A stretch of 64,000 bases of DNA from Paenibacillus massiliensis 2301065 = DSM 16942 (GTDB lineage Bacteria > Bacillota > Bacilli > Paenibacillales > Paenibacillaceae): the NCBI RefSeq assembly GCF_000377505.1, contig NZ_KB898192.1:1-64000 (forward strand), given 5' to 3'. The position numbers and the translations under genes were made by a program. Shown here in pieces: positions 16,897 to 26,569 of the stretch; position 1 is the stretch's first letter, and each line of letters begins with the position of its first letter. Below the pieces are notes generated by a model. It did not search any database and was not told the origin of the DNA. It saw nothing but the letters and a program-made list of their open reading frames with translations.

Positions 16897-18876
16897 TTAC
16901 TCCTCGAAGGCGGTAAAATCTACATTTTCCACAATCCAGCGCTTGCGCGGGTCTACCTTGTCGCCCATTAGTGTAGATACACGGCGTTCAGCCTTAGCTG
17001 CATCTTCAATCTGTACCTGCAGCAGCACCCGTGTCTCGGGATTCATTGTTGTCTCCCATAGCTGATCAGGATTCATCTCACCCAGACCTTTATAGCGTTG
17101 CAGTTCGAAATTACGCCCAAATTCCTTGAGGTAATTCTGCAGTTGCTCATCACTCCAGGCGTAACGTACCGTCTCCAGCTTGCCGGATTTGCGTGTAATC
17201 TTGTACAGCGGCGGCTGAGCTATGTAGACCTTGCCTGCATCAATCAGTGGCTTCATATAGCGATAAAAGAAGGTAAGCAGCAACACCTGAATGTGAGCAC
17301 CATCCGTATCCGCGTCCGTCATAATAATGATCTTGGAATAATTGCTGTCTTCTACCGCAAATTCCGGTCCAATCCCTGCTCCGATAGCAGCCGTAATGGC
17401 CCGATACTCTTCATTTTTCATGATATCTGCAAGCTTCGCCTTCTCTGGATTCATCGGCTTGCCTTTTAGCGGCAGGATGGCCTGAATCTTGGAATCACGC
17501 CCCTGTTTGGCTGAGCCGCCTGCCGAATCTCCTTCGACGATGAACAGCTCGTTGCGTGAGAAATCCTTCGATTGTGCCGGGGACAGCTTGCCGTTCAGAT
17601 TCGAGCTCTCGCTGCGCTTCTTGCCAGAACGCATCTCATCTCTAGCCTTGCGTGCTGCCTCACGGGCCTTGGAGGCCTGGATGGATTTGCGAATCAGCGT
17701 CTGGGCAACCTGTGGATTCTCTTCCAGGAACCGCTGCATGCTCTCTGCTACAATCGCATCTACAGCACTACGTGCTGAGGCACTACCGAGCTGATCCTTG
17801 GTCTGCCCGACGAACTCTACCTCAGACATCTTGACGCTAATGACAGACATCATGCCCTCGCGAAGATCATTTCCCTCTAGATTCTTCTCTTTCTCCTTCA
17901 GCATCCCCGTACGACGGGCATAATCATTCATAACACGGGTATAAGCCGTTTTGAATCCGGTCTCATGTGTTCCTCCACCCCGTGTAGGAATTGAATTGAC
18001 GAAGGAGGCCAGCGTCTCAGTGTAGCCTGTATTATATTGAACAGCTACCTCGACCTCAATATCGTCCTTTTCAGCCGAAAAATGAATGACATCATGCAGT
18101 ACGTCCTTACCTTCATTCAGATAAGCAACAAATTGGCTGGCGCCACCTTCATAATAGAACTCGTCAGTTCTGCCACTGCGCTCATCCTTGATGAACACTC
18201 GAAGCCCGGAGTTCAGGAATGCGATCTCTTGCAGTCGCTCCGCCAGTGTATCGTAATTCAGATTAATTCCGCTCTGGAAGACCCGAATATCCGGCTTGAA
18301 GGTGACCTTCGTCCCGGACTTCGACGTATTCCCCAGAACTTCAAGTCCTGTCGTTGGCTCGCCCACATGCTCGGTGCCCTGCTCATCCACCCAATATTCG
18401 AATCTTTGACGATGAGCCTTGCCTTCCCGGTAGATTTCTACCTCTAGCCACTCGGATAATGCGTTCGTTACCGAAGCACCGACACCATGCAGACCGCCGG
18501 ATTTCTTATAGCCGGAGCCGCCGAACTTGCCCCCTGCATGCAGAATCGTAAAGACTACCTGAGGTGTGGGAATTCCCATCTTGTGCATTCCCGTCGGAAT
18601 CCCTCGCCCATTATCCGTGATGGTAACTGAGCCGTCCTTGTGCAATGTAATTTCTATACGGGAGCAAAATTTGGCGAGATGCTCATCCACCGCATTATCA
18701 ACGATTTCCCATACCAAATGATGCAGTCCCGAAGAACTGGTGCTCCCGATGTACATGCCCGGCCGTTTCCGTACCGCCACAAGCCCTTCGAGAACTTGAA
18801 TGTCGTCCGCGCCATAATCCGAGCTGCTTTTGTCTTGCCCGGATTCTCTGGCGAACAAGTCGAGTTGGTCGACCAT
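16897..18876 (-). CDS. parE: DNA topoisomerase IV subunit B
   Basis: The 659-residue ATPase subunit has the GHKL ATP-binding motifs EIVDNAVDEHLAKF, TDNGRGIPTG and GLHGVGASVTNALS, and the Toprim motifs EGDSAGGSAKQGRDSKIQAILPLKG and IMTDADTDGAHI. It partners ParC to decatenate chromosomes using ATP. The absence of the extra GyrB insertion and its pairing with parC make ParE rather than GyrB. The ATG at 18876 is preceded by GGGGGAG. The ABC-2 transporter genes upstream run in the same direction with a gap of 78 bases. Confidence 0.95.
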   Translation of the reverse strand: MVDQLDLFARESGQDKSSSDYGADDIQVLEGLVAVRKRPGMYIGSTSSSGLHHLVWEIVDNAVDEHLAKFCSRIEITLHKDGSVTITDNGRGIPTGMHKMGIPTPQVVFTILHAGGKFGGSGYKKSGGLHGVGASVTNALSEWLEVEIYREGKAHRQRFEYWVDEQGTEHVGEPTTGLEVLGNTSKSGTKVTFKPDIRVFQSGINLNYDTLAERLQEIAFLNSGLRVFIKDERSGRTDEFYYEGGASQFVAYLNEGKDVLHDVIHFSAEKDDIEVEVAVQYNTGYTETLASFVNSIPTRGGGTHETGFKTAYTRVMNDYARRTGMLKEKEKNLEGNDLREGMMSVISVKMSEVEFVGQTKDQLGSASARSAVDAIVAESMQRFLEENPQVAQTLIRKSIQASKAREAARKARDEMRSGKKRSESSNLNGKLSPAQSKDFSRNELFIVEGDSAGGSAKQGRDSKIQAILPLKGKPMNPEKAKLADIMKNEEYRAITAAIGAGIGPEFAVEDSNYSKIIIMTDADTDGAHIQVLLLTFFYRYMKPLIDAGKVYIAQPPLYKITRKSGKLETVRYAWSDEQLQNYLKEFGRNFELQRYKGLGEMNPDQLWETTMNPETRVLLQVQIEDAAKAERRVSTLMGDKVDPRKRWIVENVDFTAFEE

Positions 18877-18954
18877 TCATGCTCCCCCTTTGTCTAATCA
18901 TGACCGTGTTTTGCTTAAAAATGCAAACAGATGTTTTCTTTTACTTTGTCCATT

Positions 18955-19953
18955 TTAATTCAATATATCCCGTTTCGTAAAGACGGTGAATGATACGACC
19001 AAGCCGATAATCCCCCAGACCCCAAGCACCGCAAGGGAAAATAGCAATGTCATTCCTTCGATTGGAGGGGGGTCACCAGCCAGATAATCCGTCAAGCCGA
19101 GGTTCACCATGAACAGATACTTTGCACTTTGCCACGCCGAAGCCATATTCGTCAAGATGGTTCCTGAAATTAATGCAGCCATCATCACCACAATACTTGC
19201 TGCCGTGCTTCGCACCAATACGGACACCATGAAGGCCAGAATCGCTACCACCATGCTTACGAACCAGATCAATCCACTTTGCAGCAGCATGTATTGCCAC
19301 TGTGGAATAGCCTGCACTTGCGACACATCTACAGTAGCACCACTAATCTGGAATCCTGTAAAGACCGGCATACCGAACCCGCCATACCCGAAGAACAACC
19401 CTGAAATGACGTAGCTCATAATAAAGACTGACAACACGATCAAGGAGACAAACATCATTAGCGTAATCAGCTTGCTCAGCAATACCTTCCATCGTCGCAC
19501 GGGACGGGTTAGCAGCATTTTGATCGTGCCAGTCGTACGTTCCCCGGATACAAGGTCAGAAGCAATAGCCATAATTAACAGCGGTATAAACAGGTTGACG
19601 GAGTTATCCATGAACTCGCGCGTAAAGGTCACACCATTAGGCTCACTCGGGTTCACATCATGCTCCAGATAGTATTGCATTTGCTGAATGAAGATGCTGC
19701 GATATTTCTTCCATTCCTCAGGAACTCTGTCACTGCCCAGCGAATTCTGATTATCGGTAATGGCCTGTCTGACCTCAAGTCGCCAGTCGCCACCGAATTT
19801 CTCCCGATTGTTCTGTGCCACCTTCATTTGCGCATAGGTGAACATGGGCACTAATACGAGCAATATGAGCAGTATAACGTAAAACCGCTTTTTCTTGATA
19901 ATCTTGATCGTCTCGTTCTGTACGAGCGGAAGAATGCTACTCAATGACTTCAC
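18955..19953 (-). CDS. ABC-2 type transporter permease
   Basis: The 332-residue membrane protein has an N-terminal helix (FYVILLILLVLVPMFTYA), a long extracellular segment, then at least five more helices. SGERTTGTIKMLLTRPVRRWKVLLSKLITLMMF is the typical ABC-2 motif before the second helix. It probably works with the ATPase just upstream, whose 3' end it overlaps by 17 bases. The GTG at 19953 lies directly against its only GAGG; a TTG nine bases later is an alternative start. Substrate is unknown; such systems export lipids, peptides or drugs. Confidence 0.9.
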   Translation of the reverse strand: MKSLSSILPLVQNETIKIIKKKRFYVILLILLVLVPMFTYAQMKVAQNNREKFGGDWRLEVRQAITDNQNSLGSDRVPEEWKKYRSIFIQQMQYYLEHDVNPSEPNGVTFTREFMDNSVNLFIPLLIMAIASDLVSGERTTGTIKMLLTRPVRRWKVLLSKLITLMMFVSLIVLSVFIMSYVISGLFFGYGGFGMPVFTGFQISGATVDVSQVQAIPQWQYMLLQSGLIWFVSMVVAILAFMVSVLVRSTAASIVVMMAALISGTILTNMASAWQSAKYLFMVNLGLTDYLAGDPPPIEGMTLLFSLAVLGVWGIIGLVVSFTVFTKRDILN

Positions 19954-20971
19954 CCTCTGTCATCTTCAGGAACAACTGCTCCAGAGTCGGATTGATTTTC
20001 GTAACACCTAGCACGGATACACCTTCGGCTACCAGCGTCGTGACAAGTCCAGGAATCATCTGCTCATCCATCTCGGCAAAGATCGCATTGGGTCCCATAC
20101 CGGCTATGATGCTATCATCCAGTACTTCATCTGGCCGATCCAGCACGCTGACACCCGCAGTCGATTGCAGGATAGCTAACCCCGTCTCTCTTGGGGCAAG
20201 CTGCCAGCCCGCCAGCCCTGAGCTTTGCGCTACTAGCTCCTTGACGCCTCCAACTGCAAGCACTCTCCCCCGGCTGATAATAGCTACACGATCACAGAGA
20301 AGCTGAATCTCACTCAGCAAATGACTGGATACGAATACGGCCATACCTTGTTCGGCCAGCTGACGGATGAAGATCCGCATTTCCTTAATGCCCTTGGGAT
20401 CGAGACCATTCGTCGGCTCATCAAGGATAAGCAGTCTGGGCTTGCCTAGCAGAGCTTGAGCGATACCCAGTCGCTGCCGCATGCCAAGCGAATAAGTACT
20501 CACCTTATCATGGATTCTCCGATCCAGCTGTACCAGCTCTACAACCTCCTGAATTCGCTCCGCTCCAATGCCTGGCTGCATACGTGCAAAATGCTCAAGA
20601 TTTTCCCAGCCCGTAAGGTAGCTGTACATTTCCGGATTTTCGACGATGGAGCCAACATACTGCAGTGCTCGTTCGGGATCACGGTTCACAGGATATCCGC
20701 AGACACTGATCGTGCCGCTCCTCGGCTTGATCAGATCGACCAGCATCCGAATCGTCGTCGTCTTCCCCGCCCCATTCGGACCCAGAAAACCGAAAATTTC
20801 ACCTGCTCGTACGTCGAAGGTAACATCATGAATAATCCATTTAGAGCCTATCTTCTTTTTCACGCCCTGAACGGATAGAATTACTTCATCAGAAGCCTGA
20901 GATCGTCTGTCCCTCGCATCTCCCGCATCACCATTTAACATCTCTGCCTCTTTAGAAATTATCTGGTTCAT
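19937..20971 (-). CDS. ABC transporter ATP-binding protein (ABC-2 partner)
   Basis: The 344-residue ATPase shows Walker A GPNGAGKTTTIRML (about residues 67-80), signature YSLGMRQRLGIAQALL, Walker B LLILDEPTNGLDPKG and the switch His in VSSHLLSEI. The long C-terminal extension after residue 240 is common in ABC-2 export ATPases. Start and upstream stop overlap as ATGA, so it is translationally coupled to the SGNH hydrolase gene. It should energise the permease that follows. Confidence 0.92.
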   Translation of the reverse strand: MNQIISKEAEMLNGDAGDARDRRSQASDEVILSVQGVKKKIGSKWIIHDVTFDVRAGEIFGFLGPNGAGKTTTIRMLVDLIKPRSGTISVCGYPVNRDPERALQYVGSIVENPEMYSYLTGWENLEHFARMQPGIGAERIQEVVELVQLDRRIHDKVSTYSLGMRQRLGIAQALLGKPRLLILDEPTNGLDPKGIKEMRIFIRQLAEQGMAVFVSSHLLSEIQLLCDRVAIISRGRVLAVGGVKELVAQSSGLAGWQLAPRETGLAILQSTAGVSVLDRPDEVLDDSIIAGMGPNAIFAEMDEQMIPGLVTTLVAEGVSVLGVTKINPTLEQLFLKMTEGEVIE

Positions 20972-21831
20972 GGCTGTGCCTCCTCCTTCTTCGACAGCGG
21001 TGCAGGACCATATCCTTGTGCAACTCGCTCTGCTATCGCTTGATATCCATCTCCATTCGGATGAAAATGATCAGAGGACAGATAAGACTGCAGATTTTGC
21101 TGAAACAAGTCGAAGCTAGGAATCAGAACCATGTTCTGATGCTTGCTCATTAACGCTAATATAGATTGATTCCACTCCGCTACAACTGCATTTCCTGGCA
21201 CCTGATATTCCTTCAAATCCCCGAAGGGATTATATAGCCCAAGGTACACAACCTTGGCATTTGGATTTATGGTATGCAGCTTCTCCAGCACTTGCGCAAC
21301 TCGCTCTTGGGCAGCAGGAAGTACCGCTCTTAACTGTTCGGCTGTCGGTGGTACACCTGTGCCTTCCGTAGCCTGTACACCTGCAAACAGATCATTACCG
21401 CCTATCGAGAGCATGATCAGATTCGCTTCCTTCAGCACATATGACGTTCCTGGCTCATCGAGCTTGGTCAGCAACCCCTCTGTCGTAAGTCCATTAATCC
21501 CAAGATTGTTAATCAGACGGGCGCTACGGCCCTCCTGCTCGTTCAGAATCTGGACCGTTCTTCTGACAAAGCCATTACCTGTATCGTCACCCGTACCCTT
21601 GGCGAGCGAATCACCAATAGCTGCTACTCGAATCTCGGAGGCTTCATCTGCTCCGCCTACCGGGTTCGCTGACGGTGCTGTCTTCTGATCCGGGGCAAGA
21701 GCTGCACCCCCTGAGGATGGATTTACGATCGTGTTTATTGCAGAGATGAAGCCAAATAACAGCAACAGCGTAGCAGCTGCCGACACAGAACCTACCGTGC
21801 GCCAAATCCAAGTTGTCGAATTCACTTCCAT
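20968..21831 (-). CDS. SGNH/GDSL family hydrolase, secreted or membrane-anchored
   Basis: The 287-residue protein has an N-terminal hydrophobic helix (TVGSVSAAATLLLLFGFISAI) and the four SGNH blocks: GDSLAKGTGDDTGNG with the catalytic Ser, the Gly block around GINGLTTEGLL, IGGNDLF, and DHFHPNGDGYQ with the catalytic Asp and His. These esterases remove acyl groups from lipids or cell-wall sugars outside the membrane. The ATG at 21831 follows GGGAGGG; the longer open frame begins without a site. It is first in an operon with an ABC-2 exporter, hinting at a shared envelope role, possibly on the exported compound. Confidence 0.88.
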   Translation of the reverse strand: MEVNSTTWIWRTVGSVSAAATLLLLFGFISAINTIVNPSSGGAALAPDQKTAPSANPVGGADEASEIRVAAIGDSLAKGTGDDTGNGFVRRTVQILNEQEGRSARLINNLGINGLTTEGLLTKLDEPGTSYVLKEANLIMLSIGGNDLFAGVQATEGTGVPPTAEQLRAVLPAAQERVAQVLEKLHTINPNAKVVYLGLYNPFGDLKEYQVPGNAVVAEWNQSILALMSKHQNMVLIPSFDLFQQNLQSYLSSDHFHPNGDGYQAIAERVAQGYGPAPLSKKEEAQP

Positions 21832-22005
21832 TCCCTCCCGAAAGCTAATGTAATTAAGATATAGGTTCCAGGCATATTTTGCAAATACTACACCCTGCGA
21901 CGGCAGGATTCGTCCTCTCAAGCTTGATTATGTAAAATGAATTGTGGTTCATTTATGATGCCATTTTGAATAATTTAAGGGATAATAGCTAAAGAGTACG
22001 GACAG

Positions 22006-22034
22006 AAAAAAGCGGCCCCTGTCAGGGAACCGCT
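22006..22034 (-). terminator. Terminator of the CAP-domain gene
   Basis: Minus-strand AGCGG..CCCT/AGGG..CCGCT stem followed by six T, 15 bases past the stop. Confidence 0.85.
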
Positions 22035-22049
22035 CCATCAAATGAATTC

Positions 22050-22778
22050 TTATTTTCCAATGAACTCCTGTACCCAATAGCCGTTGTAATACCCTACACC
22101 GATCATCGTAAAGTTCTTGTTCAGGATATTCGCCTTGTGTCCAGGACTATTCATCCAGCCCTTCATGACTTCTTCAGGCGTTTTTTGACCCATGGCAATA
22201 TTCTCGCCTGCGTAGGAATAAGTGACCCCAAATTGCTTCATCATATCAAATGGCGAACCATAGGTTGGTGAAGTATGAGAGAAGTAGTTGTTCACACTCA
22301 TGTCCTTAGCCTTCTCAACAGCAACCTTGGTCAGGTTGGTATGCACTGTCAACGGACCGAGTCCTGCCTTGCTCCGTTCTACATTAACCAATTCCACTAC
22401 TTTGGCTGCAAACTGGGACTTGTCCTGTGTGTTCCCGCTGGCGCTGCTATTTCCACTCGTGTTGCCGCTTGTTCCCGTCGATGGGGACACTACAGGCTTG
22501 GTTGGCGCAGTCTGTGGCTTCGTAGCCTGTGGGGGCGTTGTGGTCGTCGTAGCAGGCTTGGTTGGCTTGCTGACCTCTTCCGTCTGCGTGCTAGGCCATT
22601 GAACCTCACCCTTCTGTACGACTACTTTATATCCATTATTTTGGAGCCAATTTTGCAAATATGAAGACAGGTCCTCCGGTGAAGATCCTGTTGCTGCCGA
22701 AGCAGGGGCTACCAATGCGGCCGACAGAGCCACCGTCATTGAACTAGCCATTAACATCTTTTTCCATGTGCGTTGCAT
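22050..22778 (-). CDS. Secreted CAP (SCP/PR1) domain protein, YkwD-like
   Basis: The 242-residue protein has a signal peptide ending near SAALVAPASA and a low-complexity Pro/Thr linker (residues 65-115). The C-terminal CAP domain runs VVELVNVERSKAGLGPL ... NYFSHTSPTYGSPFDMMKQFG ... GENIAMG ... WMNSPGHKANILNKNFTMIGVGY. The His residues of SHTSP and SPGHK line the CAP pocket. This is the standard YkwD architecture of bacilli, found on spores and in culture fluid; the biochemical role is not established. The ATG follows GAGGAG. Confidence 0.93.
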   Translation of the reverse strand: MQRTWKKMLMASSMTVALSAALVAPASAATGSSPEDLSSYLQNWLQNNGYKVVVQKGEVQWPSTQTEEVSKPTKPATTTTTPPQATKPQTAPTKPVVSPSTGTSGNTSGNSSASGNTQDKSQFAAKVVELVNVERSKAGLGPLTVHTNLTKVAVEKAKDMSVNNYFSHTSPTYGSPFDMMKQFGVTYSYAGENIAMGQKTPEEVMKGWMNSPGHKANILNKNFTMIGVGYYNGYWVQEFIGK

Positions 22779-22901
22779 TCCGTCAACTCCTCTTGTAAAT
22801 AAATTTGATTACAAAACGATTACAAACTTGTCATGTTTACTGTGTCAGTATAGCACGAATGATGGCGAATAGGGTAACTCAAATACTGGAAATCCAATGG
22901 C

Positions 22902-22930
22902 AAAAAAAAGAACAGCTCTAGGGCTGTTCC
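22902..22930 (-). terminator. Terminator of the purT-GNAT operon
   Basis: GGAACAGC/GCTGTTC stem followed by eight T on the minus strand, 14 bases past the GNAT stop. Confidence 0.9.
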
Positions 22931-22943
22931 AACAGATCAGAAG

Positions 22944-23402
22944 CTAAATAAGCTTCTTGCTAATTCGGTATCCATGTTTTTCAAATCCGATGTGCTCATA
23001 AAAATCCAGAGCATCCGCATTACGTTCCCGGTTCGCTCCGGTTACGAGGAGACTGCTACCGCCTTGCTCACGCCCCCATTGCTCTGCATATGCTACCAGG
23101 CGCTTGCCGATTCCTTCACCACGGTTCTCCTTGCAGACAATCAATAGCGTAATCTGTGCTGCAGGCTCTGGATAAGCATGACTTTGAACAATCTGTGCAC
23201 CGACAGCACCTACTACCTTGCCGTCCAGTTCAGCAATCATCATCATGGCATGAGCGTCTCCCTCAATGGCTTCCATTCGTTCGCGCATCACACCGCAGGT
23301 CATCGGATAACAAATCTCCCGCATTAATCCGGTGATACATTCACTGTCATCAAGCTTACTGGACCGTATCGTAAGCTCGGGAGCCAAAACGTTGTTAGAC
23401 AT
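22944..23402 (-). CDS. GNAT family N-acetyltransferase
   Basis: The 152-residue acetyltransferase has the acetyl-CoA loop [15 protein letters not shown] at about residues 91-105 (the Q/R-x-x-G-x-G/A pattern) and the C-terminal [19 protein letters not shown] ending. The acceptor is unknown. It overlaps the end of purT by eight bases, so the two are co-translated, but no functional tie is apparent. A GGAGG stands six bases before the ATG. Confidence 0.9.
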   Translation of the reverse strand: MSNNVLAPELTIRSSKLDDSECITGLMREICYPMTCGVMRERMEAIEGDAHAMMMIAELDGKVVGAVGAQIVQSHAYPEPAAQITLLIVCKENRGEGIGKRLVAYAEQWGREQGGSSLLVTGANRERNADALDFYEHIGFEKHGYRISKKLI

Positions 23403-24579
23403 GGTATACCTCCACTTTCAGCTTATTTACAGCTTGCTTAGCTGTTTGACGAGCCGTCTCCACTTCTTCCGCCGTACTCAAAGCAACCGCCATACGACGG
23501 CCAACCTTGGTCTCTGGCTTGCCAAATACCCGCACTTGAGTGCCTGGTATGGCGAGTGCTTCCTCCAAGCCACCAATCGCAAAGTTAGCAGTTGAGCTCC
23601 CAGCCTTCAACGTAGCTGACGCCCCTGGTGCGATCAGCTTCACATCGTGAACAGGCAGGCCAAGTATTGCGCGTGCATGGAGAGCAAATTCAGATAACTC
23701 CTGACTGACCATCGTGACCATTCCTGTGTCATGAGGTCTCGGTGACACTTCACTGAAGACCACGCCATTCGGTGTCAAGAAAAGCTCTACTCCAAAGATG
23801 CCATAACCGCCTAGCTCATCGGTAATAGCTCTGGCAATTTCCTGAGCTTCTTGCAGCTCTTCTGTCGACATGTAGTGAGGCTGCCAGGATTCCACATAAT
23901 CCCCGTCTTTCTGAATATGGCCGATCGGCGGACAAAATACCGTTCCTGATACCGAACGTACAGTCAGCAATGTAATCTCACTGTCAAAAGGAACAAAGGA
24001 CTCCACGATGACTCTTGCAGTCTTACCCCGCGCGCCCTCAAGTGCTGCTTCCCAGCAAGCCGCTGCTTCCTCAGGCTGCCTGCATACCGATTGACCTTTG
24101 CCAGAAGAGCTCATGAGTGGCTTGATCACACACGGTGTACCAAGCTCATCAACAGCTGCCTGGAGCTCGTCCAGACTATCAGCAAAACGGTAATCGGCTG
24201 TCGGCAAGTTCAGTTCCTCTGCTGCCAATCTCCGAATGCCCTCACGGTCCATCGTTAGACGAGCAGCTCTCGCTGTAGGAACGACATTGTAGCCTTCCTC
24301 TTCAAGCTCGATAAGCGCTTGTGTAGCAATCGCTTCAATCTCCGGGACGATCAGATCGGGCTGTTCAAGGCGAATCAGAGCCTTGAGTGCATCAGCATCC
24401 TGCATGTCGATACAATGTGAACGATGAGCTACATGCATCGCAGGAGCATTGGCATAGCGGTCAACCGCAATACATTCGACTCCAAAACGCTGTGCTTCAA
24501 TGATGACCTCTTTACCGAGCTCACCACTGCCGAGCAGCAGCATCTTTTTGGCTCCGGATGAATATGGAGCACCCCACAT
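23395..24579 (-). CDS. purT: Formate-dependent phosphoribosylglycinamide formyltransferase
   Basis: PurT makes formyl-GAR from GAR, formate and ATP, a folate-free alternative to PurN in purine synthesis. The 394-residue protein matches the usual length of about 392 and has the ATP-grasp fold: [21 protein letters not shown] at the N-terminus, [16 protein letters not shown] as the ATP loop, and [28 protein letters not shown] with the metal-binding acids. The ATG at 24579 is used because GGAAGGAAC precedes it. No PurR box is obvious upstream. Confidence 0.93.
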   Translation of the reverse strand: MWGAPYSSGAKKMLLLGSGELGKEVIIEAQRFGVECIAVDRYANAPAMHVAHRSHCIDMQDADALKALIRLEQPDLIVPEIEAIATQALIELEEEGYNVVPTARAARLTMDREGIRRLAAEELNLPTADYRFADSLDELQAAVDELGTPCVIKPLMSSSGKGQSVCRQPEEAAACWEAALEGARGKTARVIVESFVPFDSEITLLTVRSVSGTVFCPPIGHIQKDGDYVESWQPHYMSTEELQEAQEIARAITDELGGYGIFGVELFLTPNGVVFSEVSPRPHDTGMVTMVSQELSEFALHARAILGLPVHDVKLIAPGASATLKAGSSTANFAIGGLEEALAIPGTQVRVFGKPETKVGRRMAVALSTAEEVETARQTAKQAVNKLKVEVYHV

Positions 24580-24700
24580 CTGTTCCTTCCCCCTCTGACA
24601 ATATAGCTCTAACATCTTATATTTTCAGGGTTCAGGCCCAAGATTGCAATAGTGCTCCGCTAATTTATTTACAAAAAACGCGATTTTTTTACGATTTTTT

Positions 24701-26569
24701 TTACACAAATCTGAACTGTGCTTCGACAAGCCCGCGATAAACACCTTGTTTTTTCATTAATTGGTCATGATTACCGGATTCGATGATCTTACCATGGTCC
24801 AGTACGATGATGTTATCGGCATGTCGAATGGTGGACAGTCGATGCGCTACCATGAAGGAGGTCCTGCCCTGAAGCAATACCTTCAACGCATCCTGAATTT
24901 TTAACTCAGTCTCGGTATCTATGCTGGCCGTTGCTTCATCCAGAATCAGAATTCTGGGATCAGCCAGTAGTGCCCTGGCGAAGGACAGAAGCTGCCGCTG
25001 CCCCATCGACAGTACATTGCCTCGCTCCTCTACCTCTGTATCATAGCCCCTCGGCAAATTGATAATGAAATCGTGCGCATGCACAGCTTTGGCCGCCTTC
25101 TCAATCTCCTCATCCGTTGCATCCAGCCGCCCAAAGCGAATGTTGTCACGTATCGTTCCCGAGAAAATAAAGGTATCCTGCAGCACGATACTGATCTGGC
25201 CCCGAAGACTCTCTACCTTCACGTCACGGATGTCCAGACCATCAATCGTCAGCTCACCAGAGGTGATGTCATAGAAACGACTCAACAGATTAATGATCGT
25301 ACTCTTTCCTGAGCCCGTATGTCCAACAAGAGCTATGGATTGCCCAGCCTTTACATCTATTTGAATCCCTTTTAGCGCCTGTCTGCCTGGCTCATATTCG
25401 AAGACCACATCCTTCAAGCGTACATCACCGCGAATGGTTGGCATCTCCTTCGCACCTGGCTTGTCGGTAATCGAGGGCTGTTCATCCATAAATTCGAATA
25501 TTCGCTCGGAGGAAGCCATAGCCACCAGCAGCTGATTATACATTTGACCCAAGCGATTGATAGGCTCCCAGAAGTTACCCACATACGTCGCAAAGGCTAC
25601 CAACAAACCCACCGTGAGCTGATCTGTCTGGATGAGATAGGAACCGAACCAGAAGAGGATCAGCGTACCGAAGCCACCGGTAATATCGATCAGAGGACCG
25701 AAGCCTTGGTTCATGGCGGATGCTTTGTCCCACGATTTCTTGCTGGAGTTGTTCATGCCGTCAAAGTAGCTCATGTTCTCCTGTTCCTGTGTGTAAGCCT
25801 GAGTAACGCGAATGCCCTGAATGGATTCATTGAGATGGGAGTTAATCCGGGAATTTTTCATCCGCACCTCCTGCCAGGCTCTGCGAATTCTAACCCTCAG
25901 CTTCGTCGAGATAATGAACATGATCGGTACAGTCAGAATGACGGCGAGACCCAGCTTCCAATTGATAAGCAACAGAATAACGATAATGCCCAGCAGCTGC
26001 ACGCAGTCGATCATTACATTAACGGCGCCATTAGTGAAGAGGTCCTGTAAGGAGTTAATATCATTCGTCACCCGGACCAATACAGAGCCAGCAGGTCTTT
26101 TATCGAAGAAATTGAACGATAGCTTCTGAATATGTCGGAACAGATCGGAGCGCAAATCATAAATGACCCGCTGCCCGATAATGTTTGTGTATTTAATGCG
26201 ATAAGTATTAGCTCCCCATTGAATGAGGATAAGTATGAACACTGCCGATGTAAGCAGGAATAGTAAACTGACGCTGGGCTGCAGAGGAGCCGGTGGTGCG
26301 ATTGCACGGTCAATGGCCAGGCTAGTAAGATAAGGCACTGATAGCTTTGTTACCGTTCCAAGAATCATCATTACGATAATCAGCGGCAGCATTTGCCTTG
26401 CATAAGGCTTCATGTATGCGAACAATCGCTTGAATTCCACCCAGTTGAAAGGTTTGTCAATTACGTTATCGTCTTGGTATACGAAACGCTCATTCTTTGG
26501 CCGTTGCTCTGTATTTCCGGACGGCTTGAAAGAGCCGCTGCGCGGGGAACGCTCTGTCTGAATACTCAT
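24701..26569 (-). CDS. Heterodimeric ABC exporter subunit with consensus Walker B (YheH/BmrD-like)
   Basis: The 622-residue half-transporter has six membrane helices (about residues 50-350) fused to an ATPase domain. Walker A is GHTGSGKSTIINLL and Walker B is ILILDEATASID with the catalytic Glu present. Its signature is LSMGQRQ rather than LSGGQ. Its start overlaps the stop of the next-listed exporter gene as ATGA, so they form a heterodimer as in BmrC/BmrD. Such pumps export drugs; the substrate here is unknown. An N-terminal extension of about 40 polar residues is present. Confidence 0.92.
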   Translation of the reverse strand: MSIQTERSPRSGSFKPSGNTEQRPKNERFVYQDDNVIDKPFNWVEFKRLFAYMKPYARQMLPLIIVMMILGTVTKLSVPYLTSLAIDRAIAPPAPLQPSVSLLFLLTSAVFILILIQWGANTYRIKYTNIIGQRVIYDLRSDLFRHIQKLSFNFFDKRPAGSVLVRVTNDINSLQDLFTNGAVNVMIDCVQLLGIIVILLLINWKLGLAVILTVPIMFIISTKLRVRIRRAWQEVRMKNSRINSHLNESIQGIRVTQAYTQEQENMSYFDGMNNSSKKSWDKASAMNQGFGPLIDITGGFGTLILFWFGSYLIQTDQLTVGLLVAFATYVGNFWEPINRLGQMYNQLLVAMASSERIFEFMDEQPSITDKPGAKEMPTIRGDVRLKDVVFEYEPGRQALKGIQIDVKAGQSIALVGHTGSGKSTIINLLSRFYDITSGELTIDGLDIRDVKVESLRGQISIVLQDTFIFSGTIRDNIRFGRLDATDEEIEKAAKAVHAHDFIINLPRGYDTEVEERGNVLSMGQRQLLSFARALLADPRILILDEATASIDTETELKIQDALKVLLQGRTSFMVAHRLSTIRHADNIIVLDHGKIIESGNHDQLMKKQGVYRGLVEAQFRFV